NCBI RefSeq assembly: GCF_029255125.1 | Contig: NZ_JAPUVR010000116.1 | Coordinates: 1-55,576, forward strand | Length of the DNA: 55,576 nt | From: Accumulibacter sp. | GTDB taxonomy: Bacteria; Pseudomonadota; Gammaproteobacteria; Burkholderiales; Rhodocyclaceae | Reading direction: 5' to 3' | Translations under genes and position numbers: made by a program | Part shown: positions 21,676 to 33,433 of the stretch, piece after piece | Layout: each line of letters opens with the position of its first letter | Position numbering within the stretch: the stretch's first letter is position 1 | The notes under the pieces: generated by a model | Databases searched by the model: none | Seen by the model: the letters and a program-made list of their open reading frames with translations, nothing else | What the model was told of the DNA's origin: nothing

Positions 21676-23784
21676 TCAGGCGCGCGTGACCCACAGGGTC
21701 ATCAGAATGAACACGCCGATAATCATCGTAAATGCGTAGTGGTAGATGTGCCCTGTTTGGAAAAGGCGAGCCAGGGTCGCAAACCAGGCAACCAGGCGGG
21801 TTGCACCATTGACGATCACACCATCGATCAGACCAGCGTCACCGCCCTTCCACAGTCCCTTGCCGAGCAGACGCGCGCCGCCGGCAAAAACGACCTCGTT
21901 GAAACGGTCGAAGTAATACTTGTTGTCGAGCAGCGTGTAGATGAACCCGCTACGCTCCTTGATGGCCGCCGGGATATCGGGGCGCTTCATGTACATGAAC
22001 CAGGCGCTGGCGACGCCGAGCAAGGCGAGCCAGAACACGGGTGTGGTGACCGCGTGCGTGGCCATCGCGAAAGCACCGTGGAAGTGGCTCGCAAGCTCCA
22101 CCATCACCGGGTGCGCGGTCGAGTCAACGACGATGGCGCCCTTGAAGAAGTCGCCAAACAGCATTGGCTCGATCGCGACAAAGCCAATGATCACCGAGGG
22201 GATCGCCAGCATGATCAGCGGCAGCGTCACCACCCAAGGCGTTTCGTGCGGTTTCTGGCCGGGAGCCAGGCCGTGGTGTTCTTCGGCGTGTGCCTGATCG
22301 GCATGATGCGCGCCGTGTCCATCGTCGCCCGCCAAGTGAGCGTGTGCGGCGTCGTGGGCTACCGCGTGTGCACTCGTCGCGTGTCCAGCGCCGTGCGCGT
22401 GGTGCGCCGCTCGGCCGAAGCGTTCCTCGCCGTGAAAGACGAGAAAGTACATGCGGAAGGAATAGAAGGCGGTGACGAAGACCCCCGCCATCACGGCAAA
22501 ATAGGCAAAGCCTGAGCCCGGGAGATGTGAAAGGGCGACCGCCTCAATGATCGAATCCTTGGAATAGAAGCCGGCAAAGAAGGGCGTGCCAATCAACGCC
22601 AGCGATCCGATCAGGGAAGTGATCCAGGTAATCGGCATATACTTGCGCAGACCGCCCATGTTCCGGATGTCCTGGTCGTGATGCATGCCGATGATCACCG
22701 AGCCCGCGGCCAGGAAGAGAAGCGCTTTGAAGAAGGCGTGCGTCATCAGGTGGAAAATCGCCACCGAGTAGGCCGAAGCGCCCAGCGCGACCGTCATGTA
22801 ACCCAGTTGTGACAGCGTCGAATAAGCCACGACGCGCTTGATGTCGTTCTGGATGATCCCGAGAAAACCCATGAACAGGGCGGTCAGCGCGCCGATGACG
22901 ATGACGAAGGAGAGTGCCGTGTCGGACAATTCGAAGAGCGGCGACATTCGAGCGACCATGAAGATCCCCGCCGTTACCATCGTCGCAGCGTGAATCAGGG
23001 CAGAAATCGGCGTCGGACCTTCCATCGAATCAGGCAGCCAGACGTGCAGCGGTACCTGAGCCGACTTGCCCATGGCACCAACAAACAACAGTATGCAAAC
23101 CGCCGTAAGCAAGGCGACGCCACCCTTTTCGGCGCCAAACAAGGCGATCGTTTCGCCGGCCAGGGCAGGCGCCTTGGCGAAGACGGCCGCATAGTCGAGC
23201 GTACCGAAGTAGGTGAGAACCAGGCCGATGCCGAGAATGAACCCAAAGTCGCCAACGCGATTGACCAGGAAAGCTTTCAGATTGGCGAAAATCGCACTCG
23301 GTCGCGTGTACCAGAAACCGATCAGCAAGTAGGACACCAGGCCGACAGCTTCCCAGCCGAAAAAGAGCTGCATGAAGTTGTTGCTCATGACCAGCATCAA
23401 CATCGAGAAGGTGAACAGCGAGATATAGCTGAAGAAACGGTTGTAGCCCGGATCGTCCTGCATGTAGCCGATGGTGTAGATGTGCACCATCAGCGAGACG
23501 AAGGTGACGACCAGCATCATCGTGACGGTCAGTTGATCGATCAGGAAACCGACTTCGAACTGATACTCGCCAGAGCTCAGCCAGCGATAAACCGGGCCAT
23601 TGTAGGTATTGCCGGCCATCACATCCTTGAAGATGACGAAAGACGCGGCACAGGAAATCGCAACCCCGGCAATCGTTACCGTATGCGCCAACCAGCGCGG
23701 AATCACCCGGCAGAACAGGCCGGCAATGATGGCGCCGAGCAAGGGTGCCAGCGGGACAAGCAGGTACAGCTTTTGCATTTCCAT
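21676..23784 (-). CDS. nuoL: NADH-quinone oxidoreductase subunit L
   Basis: The 702-residue distal proton-pumping subunit has the antiporter core (PLHVWLPDSMEGPTP near residue 245) and the long lateral helix at the C terminus. A His/Ala-rich loop near residues 455-510 (repeated HAHGAGHA, HADQAHAEEHHG) is longer and more histidine-rich than in E. coli NuoL and might bind metal; its role is unknown. The ATG at 23784 has GAAGGG upstream inside the end of nuoK and overlaps or abuts the nuoK stop. Confidence 0.96.
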   Translation of the reverse strand: MEMQKLYLLVPLAPLLGAIIAGLFCRVIPRWLAHTVTIAGVAISCAASFVIFKDVMAGNTYNGPVYRWLSSGEYQFEVGFLIDQLTVTMMLVVTFVSLMVHIYTIGYMQDDPGYNRFFSYISLFTFSMLMLVMSNNFMQLFFGWEAVGLVSYLLIGFWYTRPSAIFANLKAFLVNRVGDFGFILGIGLVLTYFGTLDYAAVFAKAPALAGETIALFGAEKGGVALLTAVCILLFVGAMGKSAQVPLHVWLPDSMEGPTPISALIHAATMVTAGIFMVARMSPLFELSDTALSFVIVIGALTALFMGFLGIIQNDIKRVVAYSTLSQLGYMTVALGASAYSVAIFHLMTHAFFKALLFLAAGSVIIGMHHDQDIRNMGGLRKYMPITWITSLIGSLALIGTPFFAGFYSKDSIIEAVALSHLPGSGFAYFAVMAGVFVTAFYSFRMYFLVFHGEERFGRAAHHAHGAGHATSAHAVAHDAAHAHLAGDDGHGAHHADQAHAEEHHGLAPGQKPHETPWVVTLPLIMLAIPSVIIGFVAIEPMLFGDFFKGAIVVDSTAHPVMVELASHFHGAFAMATHAVTTPVFWLALLGVASAWFMYMKRPDIPAAIKERSGFIYTLLDNKYYFDRFNEVVFAGGARLLGKGLWKGGDAGLIDGVIVNGATRLVAWFATLARLFQTGHIYHYAFTMIIGVFILMTLWVTRA

Positions 23785-23786
23785 GA

Positions 23787-24092
23787 TCAACCCTTCAGGC
23801 TGTCCAGATCATCCACGTGGATGGTCTTCAGATTGCGGAACAGCACCACGAGAATCGCCAGCCCGATAGCCGACTCGGCCGCCGCCACGGTCAGGATGAA
23901 GAAGACGAAAACCTGTCCACCAAGATCCTGCATGTAATGCGAAAAAGCGATGAAATTCATATTGACGGCGAGCAGCATCAACTCGATCGACATCAGGATG
24001 ATGATCAGGTTCTTGCGGTTGAGAAAAATGCCGACGATGCTGATCGCGAAAAGAATCGCGCCCAGGATCAGAAAATGGGACAGTGTGAGCAA
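23787..24092 (-). CDS. nuoK: NADH-quinone oxidoreductase subunit K
   Basis: The 101-residue, three-helix subunit of the membrane arm has the conserved glutamates in [12 protein letters not shown] and [14 protein letters not shown] at 24092 is chosen as start because AGGGAGG lies about 5 nt upstream and the resulting length equals NuoK exactly; an ATG at 24134 would add 14 residues without homology. Confidence 0.93.
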   Translation of the reverse strand: MLTLSHFLILGAILFAISIVGIFLNRKNLIIILMSIELMLLAVNMNFIAFSHYMQDLGGQVFVFFILTVAAAESAIGLAILVVLFRNLKTIHVDDLDSLKG

Positions 24093-24170
24093 GGTGCCTC
24101 CCTGATTCCTTTTGCTTCGAGCGGCACAGAGCACCGCCGCCCGGTCTTATACCTGTTGTGCTTCGATCGC

Positions 24171-24776
24171 CTAGTTGTCGCGCTTCTCGGCAGGCATCGA
24201 GAGCACGCGCACGCGATCCTTCCACTTGACGAAAACCTGCTGCCCCGGACTTACCGCCTTGTTCTTCCGCTTCTCGCGCTGAGTCAGGGCGACGGCGGCG
24301 ACGATCCCGACCAGCAGGATGACCGATGCCAATTCGAAGGGATAGACGTAATCGGTGAACAGCAGGCGTCCGACCGCCTGCACGTTGCTGTCCTCAGTGG
24401 TCGCCTGTCGCACGCTACTCTCCAGCAGACCAAGCTGGCGGCCGCCGAGCACGAGTGCCATTTCGGCGACCATCAGCAGCGCAATGATCGACCCCAGCGG
24501 GAGATAGCTCCAGAAACCCTCGCGCAAGCGGTCCAGATTGATGTCGAGCATCATCACGACGAACAGGAAAAGGACCATCACCGCACCGACATAGACCAGA
24601 ATCAGCGCCATGGCGAGAAACTCGGCCTGTAGCAACATCCAGATACCGCTCGCCGAGAAAAAGGCGAGGACGAGATAGAGCGCGGCATGTACTGGATTGC
24701 GCGCGGTGATGACGCGCAGCGCAGCCAGCAACAGCACGCCCGACAGAAAGAAGAAAACGAAGGTTCGGAATTCCAT
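24171..24776 (-). CDS. nuoJ: NADH-quinone oxidoreductase subunit J
   Basis: The 201-residue membrane subunit has five helices, including the region VYVGAVMVLFLFVVMMLD with the pi-bulge helix important for coupling. The C terminus is a basic tail. It follows nuoI by 12 nt. Confidence 0.96.
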   Translation of the reverse strand: MEFRTFVFFFLSGVLLLAALRVITARNPVHAALYLVLAFFSASGIWMLLQAEFLAMALILVYVGAVMVLFLFVVMMLDINLDRLREGFWSYLPLGSIIALLMVAEMALVLGGRQLGLLESSVRQATTEDSNVQAVGRLLFTDYVYPFELASVILLVGIVAAVALTQREKRKNKAVSPGQQVFVKWKDRVRVLSMPAEKRDN

Positions 24777-24788
24777 CGTGGCGCCCCG

Positions 24789-25277
24789 TCAGCGGTACTT
24801 TGAATCGAGTGCGCGGTCGGCGGCAATCTGGGTTTCGTACCGATCGCCATTCGCCAACAGCATCGCCTTTGTATAATAGAGGTCGCCGCGCACTTCGCCG
24901 TGGTACTCGTAGACCCTGGTCTCGACGATTGCGTCGACCGGGCAGGCCTCCTCGCAAAAGCCGCAGAATATGCACTTGGTCAAGTCGATGTCGTAGCGCG
25001 TCGTGCGGCGCGAGCCATCGTCGCGCTGATCGGACTCGATGGTAATCGCCATCGCCGGGCAAACGGCTTCGCAAAGCTTACAGGCAATGCAGCGCTCTTC
25101 ACCATTGGGATAGCGCCGCAAGGCATGCAAGCCGCGAAAGCGAAAGCTCTGTGGAGTCTTTTCCTCGGGATATTGCACGGTGATCTTGCGCGCGAACATG
25201 TAGCGCCCGGTAACCGACAAGCCCTTGAACAGCTCCCTGAGCAGCAGGCTGTTGAAAATCTCCTTCATCGAACCCAT
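24789..25277 (-). CDS. nuoI: NADH-quinone oxidoreductase subunit I (2x 4Fe-4S)
   Basis: The 162-residue ferredoxin-like subunit binds clusters N6a and N6b through [12 protein letters not shown] (near residue 63) and [12 protein letters not shown] (near 103). It passes electrons to NuoB. Length is normal. Confidence 0.97.
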   Translation of the reverse strand: MGSMKEIFNSLLLRELFKGLSVTGRYMFARKITVQYPEEKTPQSFRFRGLHALRRYPNGEERCIACKLCEAVCPAMAITIESDQRDDGSRRTTRYDIDLTKCIFCGFCEEACPVDAIVETRVYEYHGEVRGDLYYTKAMLLANGDRYETQIAADRALDSKYR

Positions 25278-25287
25278 GACTGGCCTC

Positions 25288-26340
25288 TCACTGCCAAATG
25301 TTCAAAGGCGACATCATCCAGCACCCGACGACGACCAGCCAGATCAGGCAAAGCGGGATGAAGACCTTCCAGCCCAGGCGCATGATCTGATCGTAGCGGT
25401 AGCGCGGATAAGTGGCGCGCACCCAAAGGAAGATGAACAGGACGGCGGAAATCTTGACGAACAGCCAGAAAATACCGTCCGGAAGGAAACCGACCGGCGA
25501 CAGCCAGCCGCCCAGAAAGAGGATCGAGGTCAGCGTCGAGACCAGGATCATGTTGGCGTATTCGGCCAGGAAGAAGACCGCGAAGGCCATGCCGGAATAC
25601 TCGACGTGGAAACCGACAATCTCCGACTCGCCTTCGGCCAAGTCGAAAGGCGCCCGGTTGGTCTCAGCCACGATGGCAACCAGATAAACCACGAACATCG
25701 GAAGTAGCGGCAGCCAGTTCCAGGAAAGGAAGCCAATTCCGTTTTCGGCGAAATAGCCTTTCCCCTGTCCCTGCACGATGTCGCCCAGGTTGAGGCTGTT
25801 CGATACCATGAGAACGACGACCAGCGCCAAACCCATCGCGACCTCGTACGAAATCATTTGCGCCGCCGAGCGCATGCTGCCGAGAAAGGCATACTTGGAG
25901 TTCGACGCCCAGCCGGAAAGGATGATCCCGTACACGCCAATCGAGGTCACCGACATGATGTAGAGCAGGCTGGCATCGACGTCGGCGAGGACGAGATGGT
26001 CGGTAAACGGAATTACTGCCCACGCGGCGAGGGCCGGCGCAAAGGCGAACATCGGCGCCAGAAGGAAAACGCTCTTGTCTGCGCCGGTGGGAATCACCAC
26101 CTCTTTGAGGAGCAGCTTGAGGCCGTCGGCGATCGGCTGGATCAGGCCCCAGGGACCGACACGGTTGGGGCCAATGCGCACCTGCATCCAGCCGATGACC
26201 TTGCGCTCGACAAAAGTGAGGTAGGCGACGCCGAGCAGGAGCGGCGCAATGATCAGGACGATCTTGAGCACCGTCCAGACGAGCGGGTAAACCGGCCCGA
26301 ACAAGCCTTGCAACATTGCCTGCAGCGCTTCCACCATCAT
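25288..26340 (-). CDS. nuoH: NADH-quinone oxidoreductase subunit H
   Basis: The 350-residue membrane subunit at the quinone site has eight or nine helices and conserved [18 protein letters not shown] (near residue 37) and [12 protein letters not shown] (near 223). The ATG at 26340 overlaps the nuoG stop by 4 nt (ATGA), showing translational coupling. A longer open frame upstream lies inside nuoG and is not used. Confidence 0.97.
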   Translation of the reverse strand: MMVEALQAMLQGLFGPVYPLVWTVLKIVLIIAPLLLGVAYLTFVERKVIGWMQVRIGPNRVGPWGLIQPIADGLKLLLKEVVIPTGADKSVFLLAPMFAFAPALAAWAVIPFTDHLVLADVDASLLYIMSVTSIGVYGIILSGWASNSKYAFLGSMRSAAQMISYEVAMGLALVVVLMVSNSLNLGDIVQGQGKGYFAENGIGFLSWNWLPLLPMFVVYLVAIVAETNRAPFDLAEGESEIVGFHVEYSGMAFAVFFLAEYANMILVSTLTSILFLGGWLSPVGFLPDGIFWLFVKISAVLFIFLWVRATYPRYRYDQIMRLGWKVFIPLCLIWLVVVGCWMMSPLNIWQ

Positions 26341-28664
26341 GCTCGCTCCACGTTGATCGCACCGAACATCTCGCCCAGCGTCGCGGTCAACGCGTGGCCA
26401 GCAGCCACACGGATGCAGTCGGGAGGCACCGTAGCATCGGCGACGAGCGCCAGCAGGGCTTCGCCACCAGCTTGTTTGACCCGTACCGTAGCGCCCTCGC
26501 TCAGCCCCAGTCTGGCCAGCGTAGCAGCGCACGCACGAGCCGCCGGCGCTGCCGCGTCGCGTGTCTTCTGCAATGCCGGCGCGCGCCGAACGAGCGCGTC
26601 GGCAAAATGGATCGGCACGTCGGCGATGCGCTGCAGACCGCCCGCTTTGCCAGGCAAGGACAGCGCAGACTCGCGCAAGCCGTTGTCCAGACCGCCAACA
26701 AAACCCTCGGCGAGCGGCGTGATATCGGCACGCACCTGCTCGCTCGTTTCGTAGGCAAAGCCAGGCAGTTCGAGCAGGTTGCCGAGGACTCGCAGGACCT
26801 TCCAGCCCGGGCGTGCATCGGCAAACGGGCGTAGCGCCCCGCTGAAACTCTGGATTCGCCCCTCAGTGTTGACAAAGCTACCTGAGGTCTCGCTGAAGGG
26901 CGCAATCGGCAGCAGCGCGTCGGCATGGTCGCACGCTGCGCCGTCAGCGAAGGCGCTGAGAGCAACGACAAAGTCGGCCGAGCGCAGAGCGGAAGTGGCC
27001 ATCTGTGGGTCGTGGCAATCGAGCTCGGGTTCGACGCCAAGCAGGATATAGGCCTTGCGCGGCCGCGCGAACATCTCGTACGCGTTGAGCGAGGTCGGAA
27101 CGGCTTGGGCCAGATGGCCACCAACGCTGTTCGCCGCTTCACCGATGAAGCCGCAACTTGCCCCGGTCAGTTCGGCCAAGGCGTTGGCCAGGGCGTGCAA
27201 TTGTCCGGCGTACGGACTCTGCTCGGCGGCATTGCCGAGAAAGATCGCGCTTTTCTCGCCCTCGATCAGACTTCTGGCAATGGCCTGGCTGGCGGCGCAG
27301 GTGGTCACCGATTCCACGCCCGCCGGCAGCGGCTTGCCTTGCTGTTCGGCTGCAGCTTTCACCACGGCCGCCAGCGCTACCGGCAGGTCCGCCGGGGAAA
27401 CGGCCATCCGGGCATGCAGCGGGAGCAATGGATCGTCGGCGCTGACCGAGACCAAGCTGACCTTGCCCCACTTTCTGGCCAACTGGCGCAGACGTTGCGC
27501 GAATAGAGGGTGATCCTTGCGCAGGAAGCTGCCGACGACGAGCGCCGCGTCGAGTTGGGAGATTTCGGCCAGCTTCATACCGAGCCAGGGAACGCCGAGG
27601 CGTTTGCCGTCGGTCGAGAAATCGCGCCGCCGCGGGCGAAAATCGACATTCCCCGAGCCCAGCCCGCGCGTCAGCTTCTGGAGCAGGAACAGCTCTTCCA
27701 GCGTCGCGTGCGGAGAACCCAGGGCAGCGATCGATTCGCCGCCGTGCTGTCTGGCGATGTCGCGCAAGGCGTGCGCAACATAGTCGAGGGCGACGTTCCA
27801 CTCAACCTCGCGCAGAGCCCCGTCGATGCGGATCAGCGGCTTGCCCAGGCGCGCCGGGGAGTTCAGCGCTTCGTAGGAGAAGCGGTCCTTGTCGGAGATC
27901 CAGCACTCATTGACGTCCTCGTTTTCGCGCGGCAGGGCTCGCATCACGACGTTGTTCTTGATCTGCAGCGTCAAGTTGGTTCCCAGACTATCGTGCGGGC
28001 TGATCGAGCGGCGGCGCGCCAGCTCCCAACTGCGCGCCGAATAACGGAAAGGCTTGGAGGTGAGCGCGCCGACCGGGCAGAGGTCGATCATGTTCCCGGA
28101 CAACTCGGAATCGACCGAGCGACCCAGAAAGGTGACAATTTCCGAGTGCATATTGCGGTTCGCCATGCCCAGTTCCATGACGCCGGCGATTTCCTGACCG
28201 AAGCGCACACAGCGCGTACAGTGGATACAGCGGGTCATCTCCTGCATCGAGATCAGCGGACCGACGTCCTTGTACATGACCACGCGCTTGCTTTCCTGAT
28301 AGCGTGACGCACCGCCGCCATAGCCTACCGCCAGGTCCTGCAACTGACACTCGCCACCTTGGTCGCAGATCGGACAGTCGAGCGGGTGGTTGATCAGGAG
28401 AAACTCCATCACACCCTTCTGCGCCTTCACGGCAAGATCGGAATGTGTGAAGACCTTCATGCCGTTGGTCACCGGAGTGGCGCAAGCCGGCAGCGGCTTC
28501 GGGGCCTTTTCGACCTGGACCAAGCACATCCGACAATTGGCGGCGATCGACAACTTCTTGTGGTAGCAGAAGTGCGGGATGTAGGCACCCACCTGTTGCG
28601 CGGCATCCATGATCGTGCCGCCATCCGGCACGTGCGCCAGCTTGCCGTCAATTTCGATGTCCAT
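26337..28664 (-). CDS. nuoG: NADH-quinone oxidoreductase subunit G
   Basis: The 775-residue peripheral subunit has an N-terminal 2Fe-2S ferredoxin domain ([15 protein letters not shown]), the His/Cys 4Fe-4S site ([14 protein letters not shown]), a further [11 protein letters not shown] cluster and a molybdopterin-oxidoreductase-like body without catalytic role. It relays electrons from NuoF/E to NuoI. Confidence 0.97.
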   Translation of the reverse strand: MDIEIDGKLAHVPDGGTIMDAAQQVGAYIPHFCYHKKLSIAANCRMCLVQVEKAPKPLPACATPVTNGMKVFTHSDLAVKAQKGVMEFLLINHPLDCPICDQGGECQLQDLAVGYGGGASRYQESKRVVMYKDVGPLISMQEMTRCIHCTRCVRFGQEIAGVMELGMANRNMHSEIVTFLGRSVDSELSGNMIDLCPVGALTSKPFRYSARSWELARRRSISPHDSLGTNLTLQIKNNVVMRALPRENEDVNECWISDKDRFSYEALNSPARLGKPLIRIDGALREVEWNVALDYVAHALRDIARQHGGESIAALGSPHATLEELFLLQKLTRGLGSGNVDFRPRRRDFSTDGKRLGVPWLGMKLAEISQLDAALVVGSFLRKDHPLFAQRLRQLARKWGKVSLVSVSADDPLLPLHARMAVSPADLPVALAAVVKAAAEQQGKPLPAGVESVTTCAASQAIARSLIEGEKSAIFLGNAAEQSPYAGQLHALANALAELTGASCGFIGEAANSVGGHLAQAVPTSLNAYEMFARPRKAYILLGVEPELDCHDPQMATSALRSADFVVALSAFADGAACDHADALLPIAPFSETSGSFVNTEGRIQSFSGALRPFADARPGWKVLRVLGNLLELPGFAYETSEQVRADITPLAEGFVGGLDNGLRESALSLPGKAGGLQRIADVPIHFADALVRRAPALQKTRDAAAPAARACAATLARLGLSEGATVRVKQAGGEALLALVADATVPPDCIRVAAGHALTATLGEMFGAINVERA

Positions 28665-28675
28665 CGTGTCGTACC

Positions 28676-30004
28676 CTAAACGCTAGCCTTGAAGAAGCCA
28701 CTGCCGGCGCGCTGCAGCTCAACGGGCACGAGGCACTTCCTGTGTTCGATGTGGTACGCGAACTCGTCGCGAAAATGCTTGATGAAGCTCTGTACCGGCA
28801 TTGACGCGGCGTCACCCAGTGCGCAGATCGTCCGCCCCATGATGTTGCTGGTTACGCTGGACAGCAGATCAAGGTCGTCGGGCCGTCCATGACCGTGCTC
28901 GATACGGTGCACGACCTTGTACAGCCAACTCGTTCCTTCGCGACAAGGCGTGCACTGCCCGCAGGATTCCTCGTAGTAGAAGAAGGAAAGACGCTCGAGC
29001 GCCTTGACCATGCACGTTGTTTCATCCATCACGATCACCGCGCCAGAACCGAGCATCGAACCGGCTTTGCTGATCGAATCGTAGTCCATCGTGCATTCCA
29101 TCATCGCCGCCGCCGGCACGACCGGAGCCGACGATCCACCGGGAATGCAGGCTTTCAGCTTGCGCCCGTGGCGCACGCCGCCGGCCATTTCGAGCAGGGT
29201 CGCGAACGGTGTGCCGAGCGGAACCTCGTAGTTGCCCGGCCGATTGACATGACCGGACACCGAAAAAAGCTTGGTACCGCCGTTATTCGCTTTGCCCGCG
29301 TCGAGATACGCTTCGCCGCCCAGGTTGATGATGTAGGGAACGGAGGCAAAAGTCTCGGTGTTGTTGATCGTCGTCGGCTTGCCGTAGAGACCGAACGACG
29401 CCGGGAAAGGCGGCTTGAAACGCGGCTGCCCCTTCTTCCCTTCGATCGATTCGAGCAGCGCCGTTTCCTCGCCGCAGATATACGCGCCGTAGCCGTGGTG
29501 CGCGAAAAGCTCGAAATTGAACCCCGAGCCAAGGATGTTCGCACCCAGAAAACCCGCTGCCCGCGCCTCGGCCAGAGCCTCTTCGAAGCGCTCGTAGATC
29601 TCCCAAATCTCGCCGTGAATGTAGTTGTAGCCGCGCCCGGCGCCCATCGCGTAGCCCGCGATCACCATGCCCTCGATGACCGAATGCGGGTTGTAACGCA
29701 GGATGTCGCGGTCTTTGAAGGTGCCCGGTTCTCCTTCGTCGGAATTGCACACGACATACTTGTCGCCGGGGAACGAGCGCGGCATGAAGCTCCATTTCAG
29801 GCCGGTCGGGAACCCCGCGCCACCACGCCCACGCAGCACCGACTTCTTGACCTCGTTGATCACCTGTTCCTGCGGCAGCTTGCCCTCGAGCACACGGCGC
29901 AGCGCGGAATAGCCTCCCCGTTTGACGTAATCGGCCAAGCGCCACGCGTTGTCGCCGTCCAAACCGACGCTGAGCATCGGGTTGATTGCCCCAAGGATTG
30001 CCAT
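28676..30004 (-). CDS. nuoF: NADH-quinone oxidoreductase subunit F
   Basis: The 442-residue NADH dehydrogenase subunit has the NADH-binding [13 protein letters not shown] (near residue 59), the FMN-site region [15 protein letters not shown] (near 175) and the N3 4Fe-4S motif [11 protein letters not shown] (near 350). Its ATG overlaps the nuoE stop by one base. Confidence 0.97.
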   Translation of the reverse strand: MAILGAINPMLSVGLDGDNAWRLADYVKRGGYSALRRVLEGKLPQEQVINEVKKSVLRGRGGAGFPTGLKWSFMPRSFPGDKYVVCNSDEGEPGTFKDRDILRYNPHSVIEGMVIAGYAMGAGRGYNYIHGEIWEIYERFEEALAEARAAGFLGANILGSGFNFELFAHHGYGAYICGEETALLESIEGKKGQPRFKPPFPASFGLYGKPTTINNTETFASVPYIINLGGEAYLDAGKANNGGTKLFSVSGHVNRPGNYEVPLGTPFATLLEMAGGVRHGRKLKACIPGGSSAPVVPAAAMMECTMDYDSISKAGSMLGSGAVIVMDETTCMVKALERLSFFYYEESCGQCTPCREGTSWLYKVVHRIEHGHGRPDDLDLLSSVTSNIMGRTICALGDAASMPVQSFIKHFRDEFAYHIEHRKCLVPVELQRAGSGFFKASV

Positions 30005-30477
30005 TACTTGAGCTCCGCCAACAGTTTGTCGATCTGCTCCGGGTCCATCCAGCTACACATCCGGCGGTTGTTGACGATCATCACCGGCGCATCGCCACAA
30101 GCCCCCATGCACTCGCCTTCCTTCAGCGTGATCAGACCGTCGGCGGTCGTTTCGTTGTAGCCAATCCCGAGCTTTTTCTTCAGGTACTCGCCAGCATCGA
30201 CTCCCCCGCTGAGCATGCACGGCAGGTTGGTGCAAACCGAGATCTTGTACTTGCCGACCGGTTTCAGGTCGTACATGTTGTAGAAGGTCGCCACCTCAAG
30301 AGCTGCTATCGGCGGCATCGCCAGATAGCCGGCGACGAACTCGATCGCCTCGCCGGGCAACCAGCCCAGTTCCTCCTGTGCAATGGCGAGCGCCGCCATC
30401 ACCGCCGACTGCTTCTGATCAGCCGGATACTTGGCTATTTCGCGATCGATTCTCGCGATCGATTGTGAACTCAACAT
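30004..30477 (-). CDS. nuoE: NADH-quinone oxidoreductase subunit E
   Basis: The 157-residue thioredoxin-like subunit binds the N1a 2Fe-2S cluster through CTNLPC (near residue 82) and CMGAC (near 123). It overlaps nuoD and nuoF by one base each. Confidence 0.97.
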   Translation of the reverse strand: MLSSQSIARIDREIAKYPADQKQSAVMAALAIAQEELGWLPGEAIEFVAGYLAMPPIAALEVATFYNMYDLKPVGKYKISVCTNLPCMLSGGVDAGEYLKKKLGIGYNETTADGLITLKEGECMGACGDAPVMIVNNRRMCSWMDPEQIDKLLAELK

Positions 30478-31730
30478 CAGCGGTCAATCTCGCCAAAAAC
30501 AACGTCCTGCGATCCAATGATGGTCACCACATCGGCCAGCATGTGGCCACAGACCATTTCGTTCATGGCCGACAGGTGAACGTACCCGGGCGCGCGAATC
30601 TTCAAGCGATACGGCTTGTTCGCTCCGTCGGACACCAGATAGATGCCGAACTCGCCTTTCGGATGCTCAACCGCCGAATACACCTCTCCCGCCGGCACAT
30701 GTATTCCCTCGGTGCACAGCTTGAAGTGGTGAATCAGTTCTTCCATGTTCGACTTCATCGCCTCGCGGCTCGGCGGAGCCACTTTGTGGTTGTCCGAGAT
30801 GACCGGGCCGGGGTTCTGCCGCAGCCAGTCGATGCATTGCTTGACGATGCGATTCGCCTGGCGCATTTCCTCCATGCGAACGAGGTAGCGATCGTACGAG
30901 TCGCCGTTCACACCCACCGGAATGTCGAAGTCAACCCGATCATAAACCTCGTACGGCTGCTTTTTGCGCAGATCCCAGGCGATCCCTGAGCCACGCAGCA
31001 TCGGCCCGGTGAAACCACGCTGCAGCGCACGCTCGGGCGAGACGATGCCGACGTCGACCAAGCGTTGTTTCCAGATTCTGTTGTCGGTCAGCAGCGTCTC
31101 GTACTCGTCGAGCAACTTCGGGAAGCGGTTCACGAAGTCTTCGAGGAAGTCGAGCAAGGAGCCGCTGCGCACCTCATTGAGCGCCTTGACCTGCGTCGCG
31201 CTGTGCCACTTCGATTCGCGATATTGCGGCATGCTGTCGGGCAGGTCACGGTAGACGCCACCCGGACGGTAATAAGCCGCGTGCATGCGCGCACCGGACA
31301 CCGCTTCGTAGCAATCGACCAGATCCTCGCGCTCGCGGAAGGCGTAAAGGACCATGGTCATCGCACCGACATCCAGGCCGTGGCAACCCACCCAGAGCAG
31401 GTGGTTGAGGATGCGCGTGATCTCGTCGAACATCACGCGGATGTACTGGGCACGGATCGGCACTTCGATCTGCAGCAGACGTTCGATTGCCATGCAATAG
31501 GCGTGCTCGTTACACATCATCGACATGTAGTCAAGCCGGTCCATATAGGGCACCGACTGAATCCAGGTCTTGTTCTCGGCCAGTTTCTCGGTCGCCCGAT
31601 GCAGCAAGCCGATGTGCGGGTCAGCCCGCATGACGACCTCACCGTCGAGTTCGAGCACCATGCGCAGCACACCATGCGCCGCCGGGTGTTGCGGCCCGAA
31701 GTTCAGGGTAAAGTTGCGCAGTTCAGGCAT
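30477..31730 (-). CDS. nuoD: NADH-quinone oxidoreductase subunit D
   Basis: The 417-residue 49-kDa-type subunit lines the quinone pocket. The N-terminal [10 protein letters not shown] motif, with the quinone-site His, and the C-terminal DVVFGEIDR are intact. It is separate from NuoC here, unlike the fused NuoCD of E. coli, and overlaps nuoC by 8 nt. Confidence 0.97.
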   Translation of the reverse strand: MPELRNFTLNFGPQHPAAHGVLRMVLELDGEVVMRADPHIGLLHRATEKLAENKTWIQSVPYMDRLDYMSMMCNEHAYCMAIERLLQIEVPIRAQYIRVMFDEITRILNHLLWVGCHGLDVGAMTMVLYAFREREDLVDCYEAVSGARMHAAYYRPGGVYRDLPDSMPQYRESKWHSATQVKALNEVRSGSLLDFLEDFVNRFPKLLDEYETLLTDNRIWKQRLVDVGIVSPERALQRGFTGPMLRGSGIAWDLRKKQPYEVYDRVDFDIPVGVNGDSYDRYLVRMEEMRQANRIVKQCIDWLRQNPGPVISDNHKVAPPSREAMKSNMEELIHHFKLCTEGIHVPAGEVYSAVEHPKGEFGIYLVSDGANKPYRLKIRAPGYVHLSAMNEMVCGHMLADVVTIIGSQDVVFGEIDR

Positions 31731-32328
31731 TGTCGGTGTTCCCGTAGGTCGACTCGCGAACGATTCGCGGCGTCACCTCGCGCGGTTCGATGGTCACCGG
31801 CTCATAGATGACGCGTTGCTGATCCGGGTCGTAGCGCATTTCGACGTAGCCCGAAAGGGGGAAATCCTTGCGGAACGGATGGCCAATGAAGCCATAGTCG
31901 GTAAGGATACGCCGCAGGTCGGTGTGCCCCGGAAAGACGATGCCGTACAGGTCGAAAGCCTCGCGTTCGAACCAATCGGCGCAGTTCCAGATTGCGGTCA
32001 CCGAAGGCAGCGACGGAAAGTCGTCGTCCGGCGCGAAGGCGCGCACGCGCAAACGCCAGTTGCGGCTGACCGAGAGCAGGTGCACCACCGCCGCAAAACG
32101 TCGCCCGGTGCGCGGCACGTTGGCATAGGTCGAGTAATCGACGCCACACAGATCGATCAGCTCCTCGAACGCCAGGGCAGGCTCGTCGCGCAGCGACATC
32201 ATTACAGGGAGATAATCGGCCGCGTCCACCTCAAGGGTGACCTCACCGAAGGCCACCTCGAGGGACTTGACTCGATCACCGAGATGCGTGTTCAGCGTCT
32301 TGCTAAGCGCTTCCAGCGTGGCGGACAT
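31723..32328 (-). CDS. nuoC: NADH-quinone oxidoreductase subunit C
   Basis: The 201-residue 30-kDa subunit has the family signature [20 protein letters not shown] (split around residue 128) and ends in a short tail. It is a peripheral-arm structural subunit next to NuoD. Confidence 0.96.
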   Translation of the reverse strand: MSATLEALSKTLNTHLGDRVKSLEVAFGEVTLEVDAADYLPVMMSLRDEPALAFEELIDLCGVDYSTYANVPRTGRRFAAVVHLLSVSRNWRLRVRAFAPDDDFPSLPSVTAIWNCADWFEREAFDLYGIVFPGHTDLRRILTDYGFIGHPFRKDFPLSGYVEMRYDPDQQRVIYEPVTIEPREVTPRIVRESTYGNTDNA

Positions 32329-32364
32329 GAGTCACACTCTTGGTTGGTTGGGGGGTGTCGGGGA

Positions 32365-32841
32365 TCAACGGGCGATCGTGCTCGTTCGACGAATCTTGTT
32401 CTGCAGCTGAATCAAGCCATAAATGAGCGCTTCGGCCGTTGGCGGGCAACCCGGCACGTAAATGTCTACCGGAACGATGCGGTCGCAACCACGCACCACC
32501 GAATACGAATAATGGTAGTAGCCACCCCCGTTGGCGCACGAACCCATCGAAATCACCCAGCGCGGCTCGGCCATCTGGTCGTAGACCTTGCGCATTGCCG
32601 GCGCCATCTTGTTGGTCAGCGTACCGGCCACCACCATGACATCGGACTGACGGGGGCTGGGCCGGAAGACGATGCCGAAGCGGTCAAGGTCGTAACGTGA
32701 ACAACCGGCGTGAATCATCTCGATGGCGCAACACGCAAGGCCGAAAGTCATCGGCCAGAGCGAACCGGTACGGACGTAGTTGATCAGCTTGTCCGCGGTC
32801 GTCGTGACGAAACCTTCTTGCAGGATGCCTTCGATGCCCAT
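32365..32841 (-). CDS. nuoB: NADH-quinone oxidoreductase subunit B
   Basis: The 158-residue subunit holds cluster N2, the electron donor to quinone. The tandem cysteines in GLACCAIEM and those in [10 protein letters not shown] and [10 protein letters not shown] are all present. Confidence 0.97.
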   Translation of the reverse strand: MGIEGILQEGFVTTTADKLINYVRTGSLWPMTFGLACCAIEMIHAGCSRYDLDRFGIVFRPSPRQSDVMVVAGTLTNKMAPAMRKVYDQMAEPRWVISMGSCANGGGYYHYSYSVVRGCDRIVPVDIYVPGCPPTAEALIYGLIQLQNKIRRTSTIAR

Positions 32842-32847
32842 GATTCG

Positions 32848-33222
32848 TCACTCCCAATCCAGAGCGCCCCTGGCCCAGGCGTACACGTAACCGACGACCA
32901 GGATGGCGATGAAGACCAGCATCTCGACGAAACCGAACCACCGCACCGACTCGGTACTGGCGATCTCCTTGAAGATCGTCGCCCACGGCAGGAGGAAAGC
33001 GACTTCCAGGTCAAAAAGGATGAAGATGATGGCGATCAGGTAATAGCGCACGTCGAACTTCATGCGCGCATCTTCGAAGGCCTCGAAGCCGCACTCGTAG
33101 GGCGACAGCTTCTCTCTGTCCGGTCGGTGGGGGGCGACGATCATGCCGGCGATGACCGGCGCGAAGCCGAAGGCAATACCGATCAATATGAAGACAAATA
33201 CAGGGAAATAGCTTTCCAGCAT
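32848..33222 (-). CDS. nuoA: NADH-quinone oxidoreductase subunit A
   Basis: The 124-residue, three-helix membrane subunit has [12 protein letters not shown] (near residue 41), which carries the redox-state-sensitive Cys loop. The ATG at 33222 (MLESYFP) is chosen over a GTG four codons upstream. It opens the nuo series after tRNA-Leu. Confidence 0.95.
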   Translation of the reverse strand: MLESYFPVFVFILIGIAFGFAPVIAGMIVAPHRPDREKLSPYECGFEAFEDARMKFDVRYYLIAIIFILFDLEVAFLLPWATIFKEIASTESVRWFGFVEMLVFIAILVVGYVYAWARGALDWE

Positions 33223-33281
33223 GATCCGCCCCACAAGCCCTTCAGTTCAGTCCCCAGCCATCCGCTGCGGATGGCTTCGTT

Positions 33282-33368
33282 TGGTGCCGACGATGAGAGT
33301 CGAACTCATACGACCGAAGTCACTACCCCCTCAAGATAGCGTGTATACCAATTTCACCACGTCGGCAC
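33282..33368 (-). tRNA. tRNA-Leu, anticodon GAG
   Basis: The 87-nt tRNA folds with acceptor GTGCCGA/TCGGCAC, a long variable arm typical of class II tRNA, anticodon stem CTATC/GGTAG around a loop with GAG, a T loop with GTTCGAC, and encoded CCA. It sits between secG and nuoA, the same neighbourhood as in many betaproteobacteria, and is probably cut from the secG-nuo transcript. Confidence 0.96.
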
Positions 33369-33433
33369 TGCTACAGACAGCGAGGGCATCAAACCGAGGG
33401 AAGCTGCACTTGCCACACCGCCGCCATACCCAA

